Source: CAZYHU01 sp964524475
Lineage (GTDB): Bacteria > Patescibacteriota > Minisyncoccia > Phycocordibacterales > UBA1006
DNA: 57,667 nucleotides
Direction: 5' to 3'
NCBI GenBank assembly: GCA_964524475.1
Contig: CAZGCO010000003.1
Coordinates: 1 to 57,667 of the forward strand
The notes beneath the pieces were generated by a model. It was not told where the DNA came from. It saw only the letters and a program-made list of their open reading frames with translations, and did not search any database. Both the position numbers and the translations under genes were made by a program. Below are positions 8,642-16,672 of this stretch, piece after piece. The stretch's first letter is position 1, and every line of letters begins with the position of its first letter.

Positions 8642-8958
8642 TTCATCTATAGACGCGGGATAGGTAACTATTCTGAGGAAAGTCCGAACACATCCTGGTT
8701 TACTCCAGATAGGTAGTGGGTAATACCCACGACAGGTAACTGTACAGGTGCGAGCAGAGACGTCAACGTCGAAAGACTAGATATCCCATGTGGATGAGCT
8801 ATATGGCAACATATAGGTGAAACGGCTAAATCCTTACCCGTGTGCAAGACCGTGCCTAAAGAGAAATCTAAGGGAGAGTCGCTACAGGTACCTGGTAACA
8901 GGTATCGCAGATAAATGTCTATACGTATTTATACGCACAGAATTCGGCTTATGATGAA
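8642..8958 (+). ncRNA. rnpB: RNase P RNA, bacterial type A-like
   Basis: The two halves of helix P4 and their conserved flanks are present: GAGGAAAGTCCGAAC near 8677 and ACAGAATTCGGCTTA near 8938. Helix P1 closes the molecule (TTCATC at 8642-8647 with GATGAA at 8953-8958). The CR block GGTGAAACGG near 8817 and the internal GGGAGAGTCGC element are also recognisable. A hairpin terminator follows within 10 nt. I see no GGUAA where the L15 loop normally binds the tRNA CCA end (region about 8817-8860). RNase P matures tRNA 5' ends. Confidence 0.93.
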
Positions 8959-8963
8959 GCAAT

Positions 8964-8985
8964 AAAAATCCCGAAAGGGATTTTT
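8964..8985 (+). terminator. rnpB terminator
   Basis: AAAAATCCC - GAAA - GGGATTTTT, followed by a T-rich run. Confidence 0.85.
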
Positions 8986-8999
8986 ATTTATTTTTTTAA

Positions 9000-9028
9000 T
9001 TGACTTTTCTTGTACATAACGCTATGCT
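9000..9028 (+). promoter_or_regulatory. promoter of the unassigned small RNA
   Basis: TTGACT (9000-9005), a 17-bp spacer, TATGCT (9023-9028). The predicted start is near 9035. No ORF follows, only a hairpin RNA. Confidence 0.65.
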
Positions 9029-9034
9029 TGTAGG

Positions 9035-9154
9035 TAATGCAGTACGTCGTATTGGTCGGCGACTGCACTCACATAGAACGTTTGTTTGGAGCTCGCACCC
9101 GCCGACCAATACGGCGTGTTGAAAAAGAAAAATCCCTTACGGGATTTTTCTTTT
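9035..9154 (+). ncRNA. unassigned structured small RNA (about 120 nt)
   Basis: It has its own promoter and ends at a perfect 14-bp rho-independent terminator. The body is one long helix: 9044-9061 pairs with 9100-9117 (17-18 bp, one G-U pair), closing a 38-nt apical region (9062-9099) in which TGC/GCA and CTC/GAG can form a short inner helix. No start codon with a plausible ORF lies inside. I compared it by eye with SRP RNA (no GGAA tetraloop domain), 6S RNA (no central bubble, too short), tmRNA (no tag ORF) and tRNA; none fits. Confidence 0.6.
9123..9154 (+). terminator. terminator of the small RNA
   Basis: AAAAGAAAAATCCC - TTAC - GGGATTTTTCTTTT, a perfect 14-bp stem. It also faces the ArsR gene end on the opposite strand. 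Confidence 0.9.
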
Positions 9155-9178
9155 ATAAATAAATATATTAATTTAATT

Positions 9179-9445
9179 TTATAAAAAGTTAATAATTGCA
9201 CGAACCAATGGAGATAATGGTTTTTTTATTGAATAATATACTGATACACCCTGACGCTCTGTATGTAATATTCCACTAGATTCTAATATCTGCAAATGTT
9301 TTGATGTTGTTTTAATTGATATATTAGTAACTTCGGATATTTTTGTAACCGTTGCATATTTCATTGTCTTTAAATATTTTACGATCTGTAACCTACCAAT
9401 ATGAGCGAGAGATTTATAAATTTTTTCTTGAATAGTTATTTTCAT
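9179..9445 (-). CDS. ArsR-family winged-helix regulator
   Basis: 88 residues, almost entirely one winged helix-turn-helix: ATVTKISEVTNISIKTTSKH as the HTH, then LQILESSGILHTERQG for the recognition helix/wing and VYYSI for the wing strand. ArsR proteins are dimeric repressors that often sense metals or redox state; no metal-binding Cys cluster is visible, so the signal is unknown. It is transcribed divergently from the lysine-repeat gene. The palindrome TTGATA-ATAG-TATCAA at 9545-9560 in the shared intergenic region could be its operator (inference). Confidence 0.8.
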   Translation of the reverse strand: MKITIQEKIYKSLAHIGRLQIVKYLKTMKYATVTKISEVTNISIKTTSKHLQILESSGILHTERQGVSVYYSIKKPLSPLVRAIINFL

Positions 9446-9523
9446 ATTCTTATATTCGCACGAAATAGAGAATAATGCAACAAAAGTTTTCCACAGTTTT
9501 ATTTTTTTATAAATATAAAATAC

Positions 9524-9552
9524 TTGTACAAAAATAAAAAAAGTTTGATAAT
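9524..9552 (+). promoter_or_regulatory. promoter of the lysine-repeat gene, overlapped by a palindrome
   Basis: TTGTAC (9524-9529), 17 bp, GATAAT (9547-9552). The -10 lies inside the inverted repeat TTGATA-ATAG-TATCAA (9545-9560), a position from which a bound dimeric repressor would block RNA polymerase. Confidence 0.45.
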
Positions 9553-9558
9553 AGTATC

Positions 9559-9665
9559 AAGAGATGAAACAGTTTCCCTGTAATCGCACGAGACCTCGCG
9601 TGAACATGGGATTGGTCGAATCATCTTGGTTATGATTATCATCAAACTTATTTTATCTCAATTAT
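9559..9665 (+). promoter_or_regulatory. structured 5' leader of the lysine-repeat gene
   Basis: A roughly 107-nt untranslated leader, unusually GC-rich for this genome. CCCTGT (9576-9581) can pair with ACATGGG (9604-9610, one bulge) around an inner CACG/CGTG stem (9587-9590 / 9599-9602). It is followed by GATT-GGTCG-AATC (9610-9622) and by ATGAT-T-ATCAT near 9632. No known riboswitch class is recognised. Confidence 0.4.
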
Positions 9666-9818
9666 ATGGCAATGAAAAAAGTAGCGAAAAAAGCAGCAAA
9701 GAAAGTTGCTAAAAAAGTTGTTAAAAAAGTAGCTAAAAAGGTAGCTAAAAAAGCTGTTAAAAAAGTAGCGAAAAAAGCTGTTAAAAAAACAGCAAAGAAA
9801 GTTGTTCGTCGTAAATAA
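9666..9818 (+). CDS. 50-residue lysine-repeat (histone H1-like) protein
   Basis: After MAM come eleven consecutive tetrapeptides of the form K-K-x-x, where x is Ala, Val or Thr (KKVAKKAAKKVA and so on), then RRK. About half the residues are lysine. This resembles the C-terminal tails of histone H1-like and AlgP-type proteins, which bind DNA or RNA non-specifically. A nucleoid-compaction role is likely but inferred. It has its own promoter, structured leader and a palindromic terminator, which suggests strong, independent expression. Confidence 0.8.
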   Translation: MAMKKVAKKAAKKVAKKVVKKVAKKVAKKAVKKVAKKAVKKTAKKVVRRK

Positions 9819-9826
9819 TGACGCAC

Positions 9827-9856
9827 AAAAAACCGGAACCTAGGTTCCGGTTTTTT
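9827..9856 (+). terminator. terminator of the lysine-repeat gene
   Basis: AAAAAACCGGAACC - TA - GGTTCCGGTTTTTT, fully palindromic. Confidence 0.93.
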
Positions 9857-9884
9857 GTTTTTTATGCTATACTCTCGTTATTCT

Positions 9885-12365
9885 ATGAAACAATTTCTCA
9901 CAAAAATATTCGGAGACGAATCTAGTCGATATATTAAATCATTGGCACCCATAGTAACTATAGTAAACAATCTCGAACCAGAAATTGTTCTTTTATCAGA
10001 TACTGATTTTCCCAAAGAAACACAGAAACTCCGTGATCGTTATACCGCAGGTGAAACACTGGAACAGCTATTACCCAGGGCTTTTGCTTTGGCCCGTGAA
10101 GCAGGAAAACGAACCCTGAACGAACGTCATTATGATGTACAAATCATTGGGGGAATTACACTTCATCATGGTAAAATCGCCGAAATGCGCACAGGAGAAG
10201 GAAAAACACTGGTAGCAACATTACCAGCGTATCTTAATGCAATTACTGGCAATAGTGTACATATCGTTACTGTGAATGATTATCTTGCACGACGTGACGG
10301 GGAACTAATGGGTCAAGTATATCGTTTCTTGGGACTATCTGTTGGTATTATCAATGATGGAAAATCATTTATCTATAACCCCGACCGTGAAATCCCTGCG
10401 GATATCGATGAAATGGAAGCTTTCAAAGTTTTTCCAGAATTTTTAGAAACCGTAGATAAAAAAACTGCATATGCATGCGACGTAGTATACGGAACAAACA
10501 CACAGTTTGGTTTTGATTATTTGCGTGACAATATGCAGAATAGTTTAGATGGCATGGTTCAAGGAGGACATTTTTTTGCTATTGTTGATGAGGTTGATTC
10601 CGTATTAATTGACGAAGCCCGTGTACCGCTCATCATGTCTACACCGGGAAATACAGCAGAAGATCTCTATAAAACATTTGCAGATATTGCCCGAACAATG
10701 CATCGTGACACTGATTATACAGTAGATGAAAAACAAAAAGCAATTTCACTGACTGAAGCAGGTATTACTCGTGCAGAACAACTGTTAAACGTAGATAATC
10801 TCTACACCAGTGAAAACATAAAACTCATCCATCATTTAGAAACAGCACTACGCGCAGAGGCATTATTCACTATAAACAATGAATATCTGGTTCGTGGAGG
10901 GGAAGTATTAATTGTAGACCAATTCACTGGACGTGTACTGGATGGTCGCAGATATCAAGATGGATTACATCAAGCATTAGAAGCTAAAGAAGGAGTCACT
11001 ATAAAACAAGAATCTCGTACTGCAGCATCAGTAACTTATCAAAACTATTTCAAATTATATAAAAAATTAGCTGGTATGACAGGAACAGGAAAAACATCAG
11101 CAGAAGAATTTTTCAAAGTATATAATCTCGAAGTAGTAGAAATCCCAACATATAGACCTGTTGCACGTATGGACCACAATGACCTCATTTATCAAACACG
11201 CGATGGGAAATACCGTGCACTTGCAAAACATGTTCGTAAATTATACGACAAGGGTCAGCCAGTACTGGTCGGTACTGTTTCTATTGAAAATAATGAAGTT
11301 ATTTCAAGCTATCTAAAAAATGAAGGTATTCCACATGAAGTATTGAATGCAAAAAATCATGATCGTGAAGCAGAAATAATCGCCCAGGCAGGTCGCGCAA
11401 AATCTGTAGTTGTTGCAACCAACATGGCAGGACGTGGGGTAGATATAAAACTAGGAGGTATTCCTTTTGATAAAGATGCCTATGAAGATATTAAATCTCG
11501 TGGGGGATTATTTGTTATCGGTACTGAACGTCACGAAGCTCGTCGTATTGATAACCAACTCCGTGGACGTTCAGGACGACAAGGAGATCCGGGAGAAACA
11601 CAGTTTTACGTATCACTCGAAGACGACCTGGTTCGTGTATTCGGAGGCGATAAAGTAAAAGGTATGATAGGAAAACTTGGTATACCTGCAGATGAAGCTA
11701 TTCAACACGGTTTTATCAGTAAACAACTGGAAGGAGCACAGATGAAAATAGAAGGATTTCATTTTGATTCTCGTAAAGACACCCTGGCTTATGATGATGT
11801 ATTAGCTACTCAACGTAATTCTATCTATGAACGTCGTTATAAAATACTGTCCGAAGACCCAGAGTATGTTACAAACACTAAAACAACAATAATCGAATCA
11901 CTGTCCCCGGAACAATTAGCGAAATTTGAAACAATACAAACTGAACTGGGTGAAAAATTTACTCATGTTTTCTGTCAGGTATTATTATCTGTCATTGATC
12001 AGTTATGGATGGATCATTTGGAAATGATGGAACACGCACGCTCATCAGTGAACCTACGTTCGTACGGACAACGTGAACCGTTAGTAGAATATAAACGTGA
12101 AGGACTTCATATGTTCCGAGAATTAGAATCAAACCTATTGCGTCAAACAGCGAACATTATCATGTCGCTTAATACCGCGCAAATGAACGAAAATGCCCCT
12201 ATAAGCGAATTAAAACCTGTTACGGTATCAATTCCTACTACCAATACACAAGGCACAAAATACGGCCAAAATGACCGTATTATCATAACAAAAAATGGTG
12301 AAATCCAAGAAGTAAAATACAAGAAACTTGATCAATATTTAATAGATGGATGGACCATTAAATAA
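9885..12365 (+). CDS. secA: preprotein translocase ATPase SecA
   Basis: 826 residues. NBD1 has Walker A MRTGEGKTLVA and Walker B IVDEVDSVLIDEAR. NBD2 has VVVATNMAGRGVDIKLGG and GRSGRQGDPGE. The helical scaffold keeps LWMDHLEMMEHARSSVNLRS but is shortened by several tens of residues upstream of it, and there is no C-terminal zinc-binding tail. SecA drives export of signal-peptide proteins through SecYEG; clients here include the pilin fusions and CAP protein. The start at 9885 is chosen because TATACT (9868-9873) lies 11 nt upstream, giving a leader of only a few nt. Confidence 0.97.
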   Translation: MKQFLTKIFGDESSRYIKSLAPIVTIVNNLEPEIVLLSDTDFPKETQKLRDRYTAGETLEQLLPRAFALAREAGKRTLNERHYDVQIIGGITLHHGKIAEMRTGEGKTLVATLPAYLNAITGNSVHIVTVNDYLARRDGELMGQVYRFLGLSVGIINDGKSFIYNPDREIPADIDEMEAFKVFPEFLETVDKKTAYACDVVYGTNTQFGFDYLRDNMQNSLDGMVQGGHFFAIVDEVDSVLIDEARVPLIMSTPGNTAEDLYKTFADIARTMHRDTDYTVDEKQKAISLTEAGITRAEQLLNVDNLYTSENIKLIHHLETALRAEALFTINNEYLVRGGEVLIVDQFTGRVLDGRRYQDGLHQALEAKEGVTIKQESRTAASVTYQNYFKLYKKLAGMTGTGKTSAEEFFKVYNLEVVEIPTYRPVARMDHNDLIYQTRDGKYRALAKHVRKLYDKGQPVLVGTVSIENNEVISSYLKNEGIPHEVLNAKNHDREAEIIAQAGRAKSVVVATNMAGRGVDIKLGGIPFDKDAYEDIKSRGGLFVIGTERHEARRIDNQLRGRSGRQGDPGETQFYVSLEDDLVRVFGGDKVKGMIGKLGIPADEAIQHGFISKQLEGAQMKIEGFHFDSRKDTLAYDDVLATQRNSIYERRYKILSEDPEYVTNTKTTIIESLSPEQLAKFETIQTELGEKFTHVFCQVLLSVIDQLWMDHLEMMEHARSSVNLRSYGQREPLVEYKREGLHMFRELESNLLRQTANIIMSLNTAQMNENAPISELKPVTVSIPTTNTQGTKYGQNDRIIITKNGEIQEVKYKKLDQYLIDGWTIK

Positions 12366-12402
12366 CAAATTAAAACCGCCAATAAGGCGGTTTTAATTTG
12401 TT
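12364..12402 (+). terminator. secA terminator
   Basis: A perfect 17-bp stem, AACAAATTAAAACCGCC / GGCGGTTTTAATTTGTT, loop AATAA. Confidence 0.92.
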
Positions 12403-12427
12403 AAAAAATATGCTAGCATGTTTCTAT

Positions 12428-13759
12428 ATGACAAACAGAACAATGATAGAAGATTTAGTAAATCATACTGGTACTACTGTTACTATTAATGGCTGGGTAT
12501 CGGTGAGACGAGACCAGGGTAAAATGGTATTTTTTGATTTTCGTGATCGCAGTGGAACCGTACAAGGTGTGGTATTACCAAACAGTCCTGCAATGGAAAT
12601 TGCAAAACAATCAAACACAGAATATGTAGTATCAGTAACAGGAAATGTAAATGCAAGGCCAGAAAAAAATATCCAAGCTGACAAACAAAACGGAAATATA
12701 GAACTAGAGGTTACCGGTATGGAGATTATTTCAACTAATACAGATTTACCATTTACGATGGACGCAGAAATAAATCTCGACACATTACTTGATTATCGTC
12801 CGTATACATTGAGACGTGAACGAGAACAAGCTATTTTTAAAACACAATTTGTTATTTTGAATGCTTTTCGTGAATATTTAAATTCTCAAGGGTTTACTGA
12901 ATTTCAAGCACCTCGTATCGTAGGAGGAGATGCCGAAGGAGGAGCAGGGGTATTTAAACTTGAATATTTATATAATCAACCAGCATATCTATCTACCAGT
13001 CCGCAACTCTACAAACAAATGATGGCAGGAGTATATGAACGAGTATATACGACAGGACCACAATTCCGAGCAGAGAAACATGCAACATCACGGCACTTGA
13101 ACGAAATGACTATGCTCGATTTTGAAATGGCGTTTATTAACGACCATACTGATGTGATGCACATGATTCAAAATACTTTGAAATATATGGTTCATTCAGT
13201 AGAAGAAAAAGCATCAACAGAAATAAACTATTTTGGTATGCAATTACCTAAAACACCTGATAGTTTTCCGGTGATGAAACTACTCGAAGCTCAAGAACTA
13301 ATCAAGAAAGAAACAGGTAAAGACATTATTGGTGAACCGGATCTTGAACCAGAGGACGAACGATGGTTATGTGAATACGCTGCAACACATTTGAATAGTG
13401 ATTTCGTATTCGTAACACATTATCCAGTATCTAAACGACCGTTTTATACTATGGAGGATATGGCAGATGCAGGTATGACAAAAAGTTTCGATTTATTATT
13501 CCGTGGAGTAGAAATTGTTTCAGGTAGTCAGCGCGTACATAATTATGAAATGTTAGTAGAAAAAATAAAATCTAAAGGATTAGATCCTGAAAAATTCGAT
13601 TTTTATCTCATGGCTTTCAAATATGGTATTCCTCCGCACGGAGGTATCGGTATGGGACTTGAACGATTGACGCAAAAATTCCTTGGTATAGAAAACGTCA
13701 AAGAAGCAACATTGTTCCCACGAGATATTAATCGTATCGATCAAAGATTGTCACAATAA
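12428..13759 (+). CDS. aspS: aspartyl-tRNA synthetase, archaeal/eukaryal type
   Basis: 443 residues. An OB-fold anticodon domain (NGWVSVRRDQGKMVFFDFRD) precedes a class II core with motif 2 FRAEKHATSRHLNEMTMLD and motif 3 PPHGGIGMGLERL. The length, the TSPQLYKQM segment and the lack of the bacterial GAD insertion mark the short archaeal-type enzyme, not bacterial AspRS (about 590 residues). Many enzymes of this type also charge tRNA-Asn with Asp for GatCAB conversion; whether this one does cannot be seen here. A TATGCT box lies 13 nt before the ATG. Confidence 0.9.
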   Translation: MTNRTMIEDLVNHTGTTVTINGWVSVRRDQGKMVFFDFRDRSGTVQGVVLPNSPAMEIAKQSNTEYVVSVTGNVNARPEKNIQADKQNGNIELEVTGMEIISTNTDLPFTMDAEINLDTLLDYRPYTLRREREQAIFKTQFVILNAFREYLNSQGFTEFQAPRIVGGDAEGGAGVFKLEYLYNQPAYLSTSPQLYKQMMAGVYERVYTTGPQFRAEKHATSRHLNEMTMLDFEMAFINDHTDVMHMIQNTLKYMVHSVEEKASTEINYFGMQLPKTPDSFPVMKLLEAQELIKKETGKDIIGEPDLEPEDERWLCEYAATHLNSDFVFVTHYPVSKRPFYTMEDMADAGMTKSFDLLFRGVEIVSGSQRVHNYEMLVEKIKSKGLDPEKFDFYLMAFKYGIPPHGGIGMGLERLTQKFLGIENVKEATLFPRDINRIDQRLSQ

Positions 13760-13780
13760 ACCCTCTATATAGGGGTTTTT
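13758..13780 (+). terminator. aspS terminator
   Basis: AAACCC and GGGTTT arms around TCTATATAG, then a T-run. Confidence 0.75.
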
Positions 13781-13820
13781 GTTTGGCAAAAAATAAAAAA
13801 AACATTATACTATAACAGAT

Positions 13821-14351
13821 ATGCCTGATACTATATCAAATCTACAATACGCACTACAGTATGGGGGACTGGGGCAGATTTTGAGTGGGATAAAAACTCT
13901 GATAACTATTTTATTTATTATATTATTTGCAACGGTTGTATATGTAAAATTACGTCTCATAGACCTTAAACGTGCCGATGAAGAAAAATATAAGAATCAT
14001 TTTATTAAACCCGAAGATTTACCAAAACTAACACCGGAACAAGAACGCTGGAATAAAATAGAAAAATTATTTGCATCTCCATCAGAATCTGATTGGCGTA
14101 TTGCAATCATCGAAGCAGATACCATGTTAGATGAATTTATATTTACCCTGGGATATCCAGGATCAAATCTGGGTGAACGTATGAAAAATATAAATAAACA
14201 ATATTTTCCTGCATTAGATATTGCTTGGGATGCTCACAAGATTCGTAACCGTATCGCCCACGAAGGCATGGAATTTCATCTTTCAGAACGTGACAAAGAA
14301 ATTGCCCGCAAGAATTTCGAGTATGTATTCAGAGATGCAAAATTGATATAA
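13821..14351 (+). CDS. membrane-anchored HEPN-like protein
   Basis: 176 residues: one transmembrane helix (about 22-46), a charged linker, then a helical domain. The C-terminal half has IEADTMLDEFIFTLGY and RNRIAHEG, matching the R-x4-H core motif of HEPN domains, many of which are ribonucleases or partners of nucleotidyltransferases. No nucleotidyltransferase lies next to it. The fold call rests on the motif and helical pattern only. TATACT (13806-13811) sits 9 nt before the ATG. Confidence 0.5.
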   Translation: MPDTISNLQYALQYGGLGQILSGIKTLITILFIILFATVVYVKLRLIDLKRADEEKYKNHFIKPEDLPKLTPEQERWNKIEKLFASPSESDWRIAIIEADTMLDEFIFTLGYPGSNLGERMKNINKQYFPALDIAWDAHKIRNRIAHEGMEFHLSERDKEIARKNFEYVFRDAKLI

Positions 14352-14444
14352 AAAGCAAATATATTTGATTTTTATTATAAATATGATATAATATTCTTTT
14401 TCCTTTCATTTCCCATTTTATCCAATCCAATCCCTTTTTATATT

Positions 14445-14753
14445 ATGCAAACACAAACACCAGCTCATATGAGCGGCCATTTTCATTTTACTAGTAAAGT
14501 AACCCTTGAAGAAATTACTACTGTTGCACAAGAATTTGCTCAAGATGATAAATTTTTAAAATTATTTATCCAAGGAGCTGGTGATCAAGAATTTCGTCTT
14601 TGTTTTATTTACGATCCAAAAATCAATGAAGAAAAAGTACCTTTTACTTTTGTAAATGAATTTCTTGACAATATGACCGACCTTTTAAGAAAGAAATTCG
14701 GTAACGGATTAAAAGGTTGGTCAGGATCAAACAGATATACTCTTATTAAATAA
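14445..14753 (+). CDS. hypothetical protein, 102 residues
   Basis: A soluble protein with a His-rich start (HMSGHFHFTSK), an alternating strand/helix pattern, and a conserved-looking GAGDQEFRLCFIYDPKI segment. No family recognised. The leader is pyrimidine-rich, with a TATAAT box about 55 nt upstream. It has its own terminator, so it is a single-gene transcript. Confidence 0.55.
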   Translation: MQTQTPAHMSGHFHFTSKVTLEEITTVAQEFAQDDKFLKLFIQGAGDQEFRLCFIYDPKINEEKVPFTFVNEFLDNMTDLLRKKFGNGLKGWSGSNRYTLIK

Positions 14754-14820
14754 ATTATTCACATAATATAAATACTGAATATTTGTCATATTAAGTATTT
14801 ATAGGTTATGAATAGGAACA

Positions 14821-14851
14821 ACAAAAAATCTCCCAAAGGGAGATTTTTTGT
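14821..14851 (+). terminator. terminator after the 102-residue gene
   Basis: ACAAAAAATCTCCC - AAA - GGGAGATTTTTTGT, a perfect 14-bp stem. Confidence 0.92.
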
Positions 14852-14875
14852 TTGGTGTAATAAATTACACCAGTG

Positions 14876-14946
14876 TTGCGGGGGCCCGACTCGAACGGGC
14901 GCCTTTGGGTTATGAGCCCAACGAGCTACCTTTACTCAACCCCGCG
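14876..14946 (-). tRNA. initiator tRNA-fMet(CAU)
   Basis: 71 nt. The acceptor CGCGGGG / CCCCGCA leaves the C1xA72 mismatch typical of bacterial initiators, and the anticodon stem has three G-C pairs (TTGGG-CTCATAA-CCCAA). D-stem GAGT/GCTC, T-arm GCCCG-TTCGAGT-CGGGC. The genomic sequence after the discriminator base reads CAC, so CCA is not encoded and must be added by a CCA-adding enzyme. Confidence 0.95.
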
Positions 14947-15015
14947 ATATTACCATCCAAGGATGGTAAAGTGTTTGAACCCGTATACTATATCATATCT
15001 TGCAAAAAATGCAAC

Positions 15016-16146
15016 TTAATCCTCTCTATCAGGTTTATCCAACAATTCTATTTCAATTCCTGCTGATTCTCCTGTAATACGTAATACATCTTTGTCTATT
15101 TTTTTCAATTCTCTTGATGACAAATTATACTGGTTTACCACAGTATTCAGATTATTACCTAATTTACCATGGTATTCTTCATAAGATTTAATATGTCGCC
15201 CCAGTTCACCCACATGCTTCATAATCTCTGTTGCTTTTTCTTCGATTTGAAGTGCTTTGAGTCCTTGTAATACAGTTTGCAAATAAGCCAAAAAACTAGT
15301 AGGGGAGACAATAATAACACGGTATTTACCAGCAGCACGTTGTATCAGGTTTTCATTATCATCCGCTATACCACCGATTTTATTAATAAGTAAATCATAA
15401 TAAATAGCCTCGTGGGGTATAAACATAAACGCAAAGTCCATCGTTCCTAAATCTGGGCGAACATATTTTGCTGTTTCAGTAATACGACTTTTCAAATCAT
15501 TTACAAACAATTTTTCTAAACGAGCTTTTTCCAAAAGGTCGGATGTTTCAGTGATACGATTGTAATTTTCCAAAGAAAATTTTGAATCAATAGGAATAAT
15601 TTTTTCACGTATGAATACCACTGCATCAGGAATAAGATCATTACCGTCATCATTCTTACCCAATTTATATTGCATTTCAAAACTACCAGGGGGCATGATA
15701 TTTTTCAAAAGTGTTTCCAAATAATATTCACCTAAAATACCTCTTTGTTTTGGATTTTTTAAAATATCTTGCAAGGATTGTAACTGATCTGCAAATGATC
15801 TCACTTGTTTATTTCCTTCTTTTACTTCTACTAATTCACGAGTGATTTCTTGGATAATTCGTTGTGAATCAGAATATTGTTTTTGTGATTCGGACATCTG
15901 ATGTTCAAGTGATTTTTGCACTATATCTGACGAACGATCCATTTTTTTGTCTAATGTATTACTAACGTCTGTCAGTTTTTGATCTACGGTACGATTTACC
16001 TCGTTTAGCTGTTGGAGAATCAGTTTCAACCCTGTGTCATCCTGTTTTGTTTCTGGCAATTCATTATTCTTGAAAAATGCTATATATATCAATAATATCA
16101 GAACAAATATTCCGAGAATAATCAAGATAGTGATTTCTGTAGTCAT
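15016..16146 (-). CDS. rmuC: RmuC-family protein
   Basis: 376 residues: an N-terminal transmembrane helix (about 6-25), a long coiled coil (about 40-130), and the RmuC nuclease-like domain with QRGILGEYYLETLL, IPIDSKFSLENY and VRPDLGTMDFAFMFIPHEA. RmuC limits inversions at short inverted repeats in E. coli and is predicted to be a restriction-endonuclease-fold enzyme. TATACT on the minus strand (16154-16159) ends 7 nt before the ATG, so the transcript would be leaderless. Divergent from yqeY. Confidence 0.9.
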   Translation of the reverse strand: MTTEITILIILGIFVLILLIYIAFFKNNELPETKQDDTGLKLILQQLNEVNRTVDQKLTDVSNTLDKKMDRSSDIVQKSLEHQMSESQKQYSDSQRIIQEITRELVEVKEGNKQVRSFADQLQSLQDILKNPKQRGILGEYYLETLLKNIMPPGSFEMQYKLGKNDDGNDLIPDAVVFIREKIIPIDSKFSLENYNRITETSDLLEKARLEKLFVNDLKSRITETAKYVRPDLGTMDFAFMFIPHEAIYYDLLINKIGGIADDNENLIQRAAGKYRVIIVSPTSFLAYLQTVLQGLKALQIEEKATEIMKHVGELGRHIKSYEEYHGKLGNNLNTVVNQYNLSSRELKKIDKDVLRITGESAGIEIELLDKPDRED

Positions 16147-16189
16147 ATATGCTAGTATATAGGTATATTAATAAATAATCAAAATTATT

Positions 16190-16648
16190 ATGTCATTACA
16201 ACAAACTATAAAAGAGTCTCTTAAAGATGCAATGAAATCAGGTGATAGTGTTCGTGTAACGGTTATTCGTGGGTTATCTAGTGCATTTACTAATGAATTA
16301 GTAGCAACAAAAAGAACACCTCAAGACACCTTAACTGATGACGAGGTTCTCGCTGTTATTACTCGTGAAGCAAAACGCCGCAAAGATTCTATTAGTCAAT
16401 TTAATGATGCAGGTCGTGCAGATCTAGCAACCGATGAACAGGCAGAATTAACAATTTTAGAAGAATATCTCCCGACACTTATGACCACTGATGAAATCAG
16501 GGCATATATCGTTCCAAAGATTGCAGAAATGGGGGATATGGACGCATCAAAATCAGGTATGATCACAGGGGTATTCATGAAAGAATTAAAAGGAAAGGCA
16601 GCAGGAGATGATGTAAAAATGGTTATTGATGAAATATTAAAAGCCTAA
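16190..16648 (+). CDS. GatB/YqeY-domain protein
   Basis: 152 residues, a full-length YqeY: MSLQQTIKESLKDAMKSGD at the N-terminus, then the conserved IQ-like helix segment VITREAKRRKDSISQFNDAG, RADLATDEQAELTILEEYLP, and the C-terminal MKELKGKAAGDDVKMVI. The fold resembles the tail domain of GatB, which grips tRNA during amidation. The function of stand-alone YqeY is not settled. A possible link to Asp/Asn-tRNA amidation with the nearby aspS is inference. Confidence 0.9.
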   Translation: MSLQQTIKESLKDAMKSGDSVRVTVIRGLSSAFTNELVATKRTPQDTLTDDEVLAVITREAKRRKDSISQFNDAGRADLATDEQAELTILEEYLPTLMTTDEIRAYIVPKIAEMGDMDASKSGMITGVFMKELKGKAAGDDVKMVIDEILKA

Positions 16649-16672
16649 ACATATAGTTTATAATTATTTTTT

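Noticed and set aside
9035..9154. SRP (4.5S) RNA or 6S RNA
   Set aside because: No GGAA-capped domain with the conserved internal loops, and no long helix with a central bubble.
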